NCBI GenBank assembly: GCA_015655035.1
Contig: JAATFS010000130.1
Location: forward strand, 1 to 7,750
Length of the DNA stretch: 7,750 nucleotides
Reading direction: 5' to 3'
Source of the DNA: Lysobacterales bacterium
GTDB taxonomy: Bacteria; Pseudomonadota; Gammaproteobacteria; Xanthomonadales; Xanthomonadaceae
Every line of letters starts with the position of its first letter. Position 1 is the first letter of the stretch. The notes under the pieces are model-generated. The model saw nothing but the letters and a program-made list of their open reading frames with translations, did no database searches and was not told the origin of the DNA. The position numbers and the translations under genes are program-made. Of this stretch, positions 1 through 4,259 are shown piece after piece.

Positions 1-679
1 CCAGCAATTCAAGCGGACCGCCCTCGCGCAGCGCTCGCTGGTAGGCCGGCCGCTGCTCGATGCGCCGCAGGAACCTGGCCAGGTTCGGATAGCGCTCCAG
101 CCCGCCTCCGCGTACTGCGGCCACCTGCACAGGAAAACTCATCTGGATATCGGCGACGCTAAAGCGCTCGCCCACAAACCAACCGGTAGCGCCCAACTCG
201 CGCTCCATCCAGTCCAGGTGCAGCTTCAGTTGGGGGCCGACGAATTGGCTCACCGCCTTGTCGACGATGGCGCGCGCAATGGGCCTTGCAAAGAACGGCA
301 TCGGCGCAGAACGAATACGGTTGAACACCAGCGTCAGCAACAACGGCGGCATTGCCGAACCTTCGGCGTAGTGCATCCAGTAGCGATAGCGCAGGCGCTC
401 GGGTGAATCCACCGGGACCGGCGTCGGCGACAGCAAGCGCTCGCTGTCGTAGCGGTCGCTCAGGTACTCCAGGACCGCTCCGGATTCGGCCAACGTGTGT
501 TCGCCATCCACCAGTATCGGCGACTTGCCCAGCGGATGGATCGCGCGTAGCGCAGGCGGTGCCAGCATCGTGCTGGCGTCGCGCTCGTAGCGCACTACGC
601 GATAGGGAATGATCAACTCCTCCAGTAACCACAGAACACGGTGGGATCGGGAGTTGTTGAGGTGGTGAACGATGACCAT
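1..679 (-). CDS. Glutathione S-transferase, Gtt1-like (3' end beyond window)
   Basis: The visible 226 codons encode a cytosolic GST, which conjugates glutathione to electrophiles or reduces peroxides/disulfides with it. The N-terminal thioredoxin-like domain (about residues 1-80) begins MVIVHHLNNSRSHRVLWLLE; Ser10 lies where Ser-type GSTs keep the glutathione-activating residue. KSPIL (52-56) carries the cis-proline (P54) and ESG (65-67) is the glutathione gamma-glutamyl contact. The all-helical C-terminal domain follows, with SVADI (174-178) as the N-capping box around D177. YERDAS, HPLGKSP, YAEGSAMPP and the ADIQMSFP segment resemble yeast Gtt1, from family knowledge. No stop occurs before the left edge; the family is about 230 residues, so nearly all is present. 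The ATG at 677-679 is chosen because the family starts just before the first beta strand. An in-frame ATG at 710-712 would add 11 residues and is less likely. No strong ribosome site is visible. It lies 150 bases downstream of csp on the same strand, but the csp terminator separates them. Confidence 0.9.
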   Translation of the reverse strand, partial: MVIVHHLNNSRSHRVLWLLEELIIPYRVVRYERDASTMLAPPALRAIHPLGKSPILVDGEHTLAESGAVLEYLSDRYDSERLLSPTPVPVDSPERLRYRYWMHYAEGSAMPPLLLTLVFNRIRSAPMPFFARPIARAIVDKAVSQFVGPQLKLHLDWMERELGATGWFVGERFSVADIQMSFPVQVAAVRGGGLERYPNLARFLRRIEQRPAYQRALREGGPLELL

Positions 680-695
680 CGAAAATCCGCAGCCT

Positions 696-709
696 GGGTG
701 GGAACACCC
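696..709. repeat. Small hairpin upstream of the GST start
   Basis: A five-base inverted repeat, gggtg (696-700) and caccc (705-709) with a four-base loop, lies 17 bases upstream of the preferred GST start and would fall in its leader. It could affect start access, but five pairs are easily found by chance in DNA this GC-rich. Reported only as visible structure. Confidence 0.25.
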
Positions 710-772
710 CATGGTGCGCTGGACCGCGACAAGGCCATGTCCAGCGGATAGCGGACTAATCTCACAAAACAA

Positions 773-802
773 AAACGCCGGAAGCTTTCGCTCCCGGCGT
801 TT
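773..802 (-). terminator. Intrinsic terminator of the cold-shock gene
   Basis: Perfect nine-base arms aaacgccgg (773-781) and ccggcgttt (794-802) enclose, after one mismatch, a further agc/gct pair (783-785 with 790-792) around a tttc loop. Read on the minus strand, the hairpin is followed by a T-rich run (complement of 765-775, TTTTTGTTTTG type). This is a textbook Rho-independent terminator 27 bases past the csp stop. It should insulate the downstream GST gene. Confidence 0.9.
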
Positions 803-805
803 CAA

Positions 806-840
806 GCAACCTGACGGTTGCAGGCGGAATTAGACCGCCT
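806..840 (-). repeat. Two additional hairpins at the 3' end of the csp transcript
   Basis: Two back-to-back inverted repeats sit between the csp stop and its terminator. The first is gcaacc (806-811) with ggttgc (816-821), loop tgac. The second is aggcgg (822-827) with ccgcct (835-840), a seven-base loop that contains the TAA stop. With the terminator they make three consecutive stem-loops. A likely role is protecting the mRNA 3' end from exonucleases, which is inferred, not shown. Confidence 0.6.
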
Positions 841-1039
841 GCACCTGATCAGCCTGCATACCCTTCTGGCCCTGCACGGCGACGAAAGTCACCTTCTGGC
901 CTTCCTGCAGCGACTTGAAGCCGGTGCCCTGGATGGCGCGGAAATGCACGAACAGGTCCGGGCCGCTTTCCGGGGTGATGAAGCCAAAACCCTTGGCATC
1001 GTTGAACCACTTAACGGTACCGCTCTGACGATCAGACAT
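830..1039 (-). CDS. Cold-shock protein, CspA family (single CSD)
   Basis: A 69-residue single cold-shock domain, the usual family length. It binds single-stranded RNA/DNA and acts in the cytoplasm as an RNA chaperone or transcription antiterminator. TVKWFNDAKGFGFI (8-21) carries W11 and RNP1 (KGFGFI, 16-21); LFVHF (29-33) is RNP2. The aromatic nucleic-acid-binding face is therefore intact. The start at 1037-1039 is set by AGGAG (complement of 1046-1050) six bases upstream and by the family N-terminus. An in-frame ATG six codons upstream overlaps that ribosome site and is rejected. The gene appears monocistronic, with a strong terminator behind it. Whether it is cold-induced or constitutive cannot be told from the protein, and the E. 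coli paralogue it corresponds to cannot be assigned. Confidence 0.97.
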   Translation of the reverse strand: MSDRQSGTVKWFNDAKGFGFITPESGPDLFVHFRAIQGTGFKSLQEGQKVTFVAVQGQKGMQADQVQAV

Positions 1040-1045
1040 TACTAA

Positions 1046-1050
1046 CTCCT
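1046..1050 (-). promoter_or_regulatory. Ribosome binding site of the cold-shock gene
   Basis: The minus strand reads AGGAG followed by six bases and ATG at 1037-1039. It is the best Shine-Dalgarno in the window and decides the short 69-residue start over the upstream in-frame ATG at 1055-1057. Confidence 0.85.
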
Positions 1051-1173
1051 GGAACATGGTTTAAATAATCGCAGCCACCACGCATTGGGGCCGAGACTGA
1101 GTTGCAGGCGTTGGTAAAGCGGAACGATGAAGCGGATCGCGAGATCAACTGCACCAGGCCACGATTCACGGTG

Positions 1174-1179
1174 ACCCTA
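1174..1179 (-). promoter_or_regulatory. Candidate -10 of the csp promoter (extended -10 type)
   Basis: On the minus strand TGC precedes TAGGGT (complement of 1174-1179), which resembles an extended -10 element. No convincing -35 lies 16-18 bases upstream. Transcription from here would start near 1166 and give a leader of about 125 bases. Long structured leaders are known for CspA-type cold-shock mRNAs. Motif match only. Confidence 0.3.
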
Positions 1180-1210
1180 GCAAACACAGTGGGATGAACA
1201 TTACTAGGGT
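1174..1210. repeat. ACCCTAG / CTAGGGT inverted repeat upstream of csp
   Basis: accctag (1174-1180) and ctagggt (1204-1210) are perfect complements separated by 23 bases. Each arm reads outward as T-G/A-C-TAGGGT, so each could be an opposing -10 or a half-site of a regulator. Spacing of the arm centres is 30 bases, close to three helical turns, which would suit a dimeric regulator on one DNA face. The function is unknown. Confidence 0.35.
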
Positions 1211-1315
1211 TGTCCGGAAAAAGCGACAGCTATCTCATTCATTTTGCATTTTGCTTCCGCGCCCCTCCATAGACGCCCTGGATCGATGCCACATTTGCCG
1301 CCGAGAGCCCCGCCA

Positions 1316-1384
1316 ATCGGGCCGATGCGGGTATCGCTACCGCCCGATAGGGGCTGCGTACTGTTTCGGCCCAGACGCCCCTAT
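1316..1384. repeat. Nested inverted repeats downstream of the pseudouridine synthase
   Basis: Three paired segments are visible. atcgggc (1316-1322) pairs with gcccgat (1342-1348). Inside it ggta (1330-1333) pairs with tacc (1338-1341) around a four-base loop. ataggggc (1347-1354) pairs with gcccctat (1377-1384). The first and third stems share positions 1347-1348, so they would stack or compete at the junction. No T-run follows on either strand, so a classical terminator is unlikely. A 3' UTR structure or an unannotated small RNA is possible. Confidence 0.4.
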
Positions 1385-1446
1385 TCGAGCCCGTCACAGG
1401 CGCACGCACGCGCCAACTGCGCAACTCCGCCGCCCCATTCAGCATT

Positions 1447-2370
1447 TCACTCGGGGGTGGAAAGCCCCTGCTCGCTCCGGCGCAATGATGCCCGGTCCAA
1501 TTGCAAGGCACTGGTGAATACACGCGAACGCCCATCCAGCGGATCGTCGAAACGCAGCTGATACGCGAGCAATTGCAGGTTACCGGCCACCTCACCCGGC
1601 GCCGGGTAGCAGTCGTCCCCCAGGATAGGCGCCCCCAGAGCCGCCATATGCACACGCAACTGGTGCTTGCGGCCGGTAACCGGCGACAGGCAGTAGCGCC
1701 AGACACCGCCCTCCCACCGTTCCAGGCACTCGATCCGGCTCAGGCTGTTCGGCGTACCCGCGACCTCACGCATGCGGAAGAACGGCTCGCCTGGCTCCAA
1801 CCGGCTGGCATGCTCATGCGGAAAAGCCAGATCCGGCAGCGCCGGCGCCAGCGCCTGGTAGGTCTTGTCGATCCGACCTTCGCGGAAAAGGGCCTGGTAG
1901 GCCGCGCGCGTGGCCGGATTGGCCGAGAACAACACCAGTCCGGCGGTAGCGCGGTCGATCCGGTGCAATGGCACCAATGCCGGATTGCGCAACCGCGCCA
2001 TCAGCCGGGCCAACAGCGTCTCACGCACGAAGCGACCGGCCGGCATCACCGGCAGACCATGTGGCTTGTCGACCACCACCAGGTCGGCATCGGCATGGAG
2101 GATGGTCTCGACCGCCACGATCGGTGGCTCGTCGGCCACCTCGCGGAAGTAGCGCACTTCCAGCCCGACCCGCCAAGGCGTATCCATCGGCAACGGCCGT
2201 CCGCTCGCATCCTGCACCCGGCCGCGCTCGAAGCGGCTGCGCCATTGCTGCGCGTCGACCTGGGAGAAGTGCGCGCACAACCCTTCGTACAGCGTGCCCC
2301 AGGGACCCGGCGGCAGTTGCAGGCGACTGGCCGGGGTTGGCAAGGGCGCGGGTGTTCCTGGCTTATCCAT
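1447..2370 (-). CDS. RluA-family RNA pseudouridine synthase
   Basis: Converts uridine to pseudouridine in rRNA or tRNA; the target site cannot be read from the sequence. Numbering from the upstream GTG (2374-2376), residues about 20-75 form an S4-like N-terminal part (GTLYEGLCAHF, RFERGRV). The catalytic domain opens with VVDKPHGLPVMPAG (101-114). HRIDRATAGL (138-147) is the family motif II with catalytic Asp141; the usual HRLDxxTSG is changed to HRID and TAG. GRKHQLRVHMAALGAPILGD (235-254) is the conserved RNA-binding/active-site segment. The 307-309 residues fit the family. ATG at 2368-2370 is preferred; an in-frame GTG at 2374-2376 would add two residues. Neither has a Shine-Dalgarno, and a GATAAT -10 just upstream suggests a leaderless or near-leaderless mRNA. 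Divergent from yaeQ with about 42 bases between starts. Specific names such as RluA or TruC are not justified. Confidence 0.93.
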   Translation of the reverse strand: MDKPGTPAPLPTPASRLQLPPGPWGTLYEGLCAHFSQVDAQQWRSRFERGRVQDASGRPLPMDTPWRVGLEVRYFREVADEPPIVAVETILHADADLVVVDKPHGLPVMPAGRFVRETLLARLMARLRNPALVPLHRIDRATAGLVLFSANPATRAAYQALFREGRIDKTYQALAPALPDLAFPHEHASRLEPGEPFFRMREVAGTPNSLSRIECLERWEGGVWRYCLSPVTGRKHQLRVHMAALGAPILGDDCYPAPGEVAGNLQLLAYQLRFDDPLDGRSRVFTSALQLDRASLRRSEQGLSTPE

Positions 2371-2377
2371 CGTCACG

Positions 2378-2384
2378 CATTATC
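2378..2384. promoter_or_regulatory. Overlapping divergent -10 elements between the pseudouridine synthase and yaeQ
   Basis: The only AT-rich patch in the short divergent spacer is cattatc (2378-2384). On the minus strand it reads GATAAT (complement of 2379-2384), five of six consensus bases, and would start transcription near 2372, right at the pseudouridine synthase start codon. On the plus strand CATTAT (2378-2383), four of six, would give yaeQ a leader of about 23 bases. The -35 boxes on both sides are poor. Sharing one melted region would make the two promoters mutually exclusive. Confidence 0.4.
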
Positions 2385-2412
2385 ATGACCGCCCTTTGTT
2401 CCAGGTAGTCCC

Positions 2413-2961
2413 ATGGCCCTCACCGCCACCATCCGCAAGGCGGAACTGCAGATCAGCGACATGGATCGCGGCTATTACGCCCACCATGCACTGACCTTGG
2501 CCCAGCACCCCTCCGAGACCGACGAACGCCTGATGGTGCGGATGCTGGCGTTCGCGCTGCTGGCGCAGGATCGGCTGGAGTTCGGCAAGGGCCTGAGCAA
2601 CGAGGAAGACGCCGACCTGTGGCTGCGCGATTACACCGGCGACATCGACCTGTGGATCGACCTCGGGCAGCCGGACGAATCGCGCGTACGCAAGGCCAGC
2701 AACCGTTCGCGCCAAGTAGTGGTGGTCACCTATGGCGGCAACGCCTCCGATATCTGGTGGAAGAAGAACTCCGCCGCCCTGATCCGGCTGAAGAATCTGC
2801 GGGTGATCGACATCGATGCCGACAGCGTTGCGGCGCTCGCCGGCCTGATCCAGCGCGGCATGCGCTTTGACATATTCATCCAGGATGGCGAAGTCCAGCT
2901 GCTGTCCGACCAGGGCAACGTCACCCTGACCCCGACCACCCGGCACTCGCCGGCGGCATGA
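2413..2961 (+). CDS. yaeQ: YaeQ family protein, PD-(D/E)XK-like fold
   Basis: 182 residues, the same size as E. coli YaeQ, and aligned along its length. Diagnostic blocks are MALTATIRKAELQISDMDR at the start, HPSET plus E38 (32-38), IDLWIDLGQPDE (78-89), K94, and IWWKKN (114-119). From the published Xanthomonas YaeQ structure, the family has a variant PD-(D/E)XK nuclease fold; the acidic cluster D79/D83/D88 with E38 and K94 is consistent with such a site. No nuclease activity or substrate is established. Early E. coli work linked yaeQ to suppression of an rfaH defect. No signal peptide or membrane segment is present, so it is likely cytoplasmic. AGG (2403-2405) sits eight bases before the ATG. 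Its TGA overlaps the rdsA ATG in an ATGA quartet, indicating one operon with coupled translation. Confidence 0.95.
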   Translation: MALTATIRKAELQISDMDRGYYAHHALTLAQHPSETDERLMVRMLAFALLAQDRLEFGKGLSNEEDADLWLRDYTGDIDLWIDLGQPDESRVRKASNRSRQVVVVTYGGNASDIWWKKNSAALIRLKNLRVIDIDADSVAALAGLIQRGMRFDIFIQDGEVQLLSDQGNVTLTPTTRHSPAA

Positions 2962-4139
2962 GCGGAGTCTGCGACGTTCTGGTGATCGGCGCGGGCGCCG
3001 CCGGCCTGATGAGCGCCCTGACCGCCGGCCGCCGTGGTCGCCGGGTGCAAGTGATCGAGCACGCCAACAAGGTTGGCAAGAAGATCCTGATGTCCGGTGG
3101 CGGCCGCTGCAACTTCACCAACACCGGCACCACCCCGGGCAATTTCCTGTCCGCGAACCCGCATTTCTGCAAGTCGGCGCTGGCGCGCTACCGGCCGGGC
3201 GACTTCGTCGAGATGGTCGAACGGCATGGCATTGCCTACCACGAGAAGGAACTTGGCCAGTTGTTCTGTGACATCTCGTCCAAGCAGATCGTGCGCATGC
3301 TGCTGGACGAATGCCAGGCCGCCGGCGTGCAAATCCGCAGCCAGTGTGCGGTGCTGGGCGTGGAGCGAAACAGCGACGGCTTCGAGGTGAATACCGCCGA
3401 GGGCCGCTTCCGCGCCGCCTCTCTGATCGTGGCCACCGGCGGCCTGTCGATTCCAAGCCTGGGCGCGACCGGCCTCGGCTACGAACTGGCCCGGCAGTTC
3501 GGCCACGAATTGCTGCCGACCCGCGCCGGCCTGGTGCCCCTGACCCTCAGCGGCAAGCACCAGGAACGGCTCCAGGATCTGTCGGGACTGGCGTTGCCGG
3601 TGGAAGCCCGCTGCAATGGCGCCCGCTTTCGCAACTTCATGCTGGTGACCCATCGCGGCATCAGCGGCCCGGCGATCCTGCAAATCTCCTCGTATTGGCA
3701 GCCTGGCGACGATTTGCGCCTGGACCTGCTGCCCGATCACGACGCCGACGCCTGGCTGCGCGAACAGAAACGCCTGCGCGGCGCGGCGGAACTACGCACC
3801 GTACTTTCCGAGGCGATGCCGCGTCGGTTCGCGCAGCGCCTGTGCGAGGTCTGGCTGCCGGACAAGCCAGTGCGCCAATTGGACGAGCCGCAGCTGCGCG
3901 CGGCCGCCGAACTACTGGGAAACTGGCCGCTGGTCGCCAGCGGCACCGAAGGCTACCGCACCGCCGAGATCACCCTGGGCGGCGTGGACACCGACCAGGT
4001 CTCCTCGGCAACGATGGAATCCCGACGCGTGCCGGGCCTGTACTTCGTCGGCGAGGTACTGGACGTGACCGGCTGGCTGGGCGGCTACAACTTCCAGTGG
4101 GCCTGGGCCTCGGGCCATGCCGCCGGCATGGCGGCCTGA
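2958..4139 (+). CDS. rdsA: BaiN/RdsA family FAD-dependent oxidoreductase (HI0933/YhiN type)
   Basis: 393 residues, typical for the family. VLVIGAGAAGL (8-18) is the Rossmann GxGxxG (G11, G13, G16) that binds the FAD ADP moiety. SGGGRCNFTN (47-56) is a family signature. ATGGLSIPSLGATGLGY (159-175) is the second FAD loop, THRGISGP (231-238) lies in the inserted domain, and AEITLGGV (336-343) then GLYFVGEVLDVTGW...GGYNFQWAWASG (360-386) form the C-terminal FAD-binding block. E. coli YhiN was recently shown to make dihydrouridine at 23S rRNA position 2449 and was renamed RdsA; orthology makes this the best guess here. The family also contains clostridial BaiN-type proteins, so the activity is inferred. 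No ribosome site is needed beyond coupling to yaeQ: the ATG overlaps the yaeQ stop by four bases. A strong GC hairpin covers its own stop codon. Confidence 0.92.
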   Translation: MSGVCDVLVIGAGAAGLMSALTAGRRGRRVQVIEHANKVGKKILMSGGGRCNFTNTGTTPGNFLSANPHFCKSALARYRPGDFVEMVERHGIAYHEKELGQLFCDISSKQIVRMLLDECQAAGVQIRSQCAVLGVERNSDGFEVNTAEGRFRAASLIVATGGLSIPSLGATGLGYELARQFGHELLPTRAGLVPLTLSGKHQERLQDLSGLALPVEARCNGARFRNFMLVTHRGISGPAILQISSYWQPGDDLRLDLLPDHDADAWLREQKRLRGAAELRTVLSEAMPRRFAQRLCEVWLPDKPVRQLDEPQLRAAAELLGNWPLVASGTEGYRTAEITLGGVDTDQVSSATMESRRVPGLYFVGEVLDVTGWLGGYNFQWAWASGHAAGMAA

Positions 4140-4164
4140 CGCGCGCGATCCGCGCACGCAGGCC
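4133..4164 (+). terminator. GC-rich hairpin over the rdsA stop codon
   Basis: ggcctg (4133-4138) pairs with caggcc (4159-4164), and inside it gcgcg (4143-4147) pairs with cgcgc (4151-4155) around a three-base loop, with one bulged A and one mismatch between them. The stem is very stable and contains the TGA at 4137-4139. No T-run follows, so it may be a transcript-end stabiliser or a Rho-assisted pause and not a true intrinsic terminator. Confidence 0.4.
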
Positions 4165-4208
4165 GCGCGCATCAGCCATCGAAGGCGTGCGAGAGCTACC
4201 GGCCAGCA

Positions 4209-4237
4209 TGGACGTCATCGAACCCTTCGTGTATTAA
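4209..4237 (+). promoter_or_regulatory. Candidate sigma-70 promoter of fimX
   Basis: TGGACG (4209-4214) is four of six to the -35 consensus and TATTAA (4232-4237) is four of six to the -10, with an ideal 17-base spacer and TG just before the -10. Transcription would begin near 4244, leaving a leader of about 16 bases that holds the fimX ribosome site. This supports fimX being expressed apart from yaeQ-rdsA. Confidence 0.45.
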
Positions 4238-4248
4238 ACCCCGTCCCC

Positions 4249-4253
4249 GGGAG
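4249..4253 (+). promoter_or_regulatory. Ribosome binding site of fimX
   Basis: GGGAG ends six bases before the ATG at 4260-4262. It decides this start over the internal Met codons 11 and 12. Confidence 0.7.
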
Positions 4254-4259
4254 TCTCGA

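Larger units (their letters stand above)
1040..1446. other. Gene-free 407-base stretch between csp and the pseudouridine synthase
   Basis: No open frame here has a recognisable product; the frames that cross it are extensions of antisense shadows of the neighbouring gene. It holds the csp leader (from 1040 upward on the minus strand), a candidate csp promoter near 1174-1179, a seven-base inverted repeat at 1174-1210, and nested inverted repeats at 1316-1384. A relatively AT-rich patch lies at about 1200-1260. No clear intrinsic terminator for the pseudouridine synthase is present, since neither repeat at 1316-1384 is followed by a T-run. Its transcript may end by Rho or run on into csp. Confidence 0.7.

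Noticed and set aside
159..707. Minus-strand open frame (182 codons) overlapping the GST gene
   Set aside because: It is a different frame from the GST reading, which has recognisable GST motifs to the window edge.
1501..2388. Long plus-strand open frame (295 codons) antisense to the pseudouridine synthase
   Set aside because: It is the mirror of a clearly homologous gene; its predicted product is a low-complexity Arg/Gln/His-rich sequence, as GC-rich antisense frames give.
2730..3740. Minus-strand open frame (336 codons) across yaeQ and rdsA
   Set aside because: It spans the junction of two real genes on the other strand, shows no family motif, and is rich in Ala/Gly/His/Gln from antisense codons.
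3311..4237. Plus-strand open frame (308 codons) out of frame with rdsA
   Set aside because: Arg/Gly/Pro-rich frame-shifted reading of rdsA, which is itself intact over its whole length.
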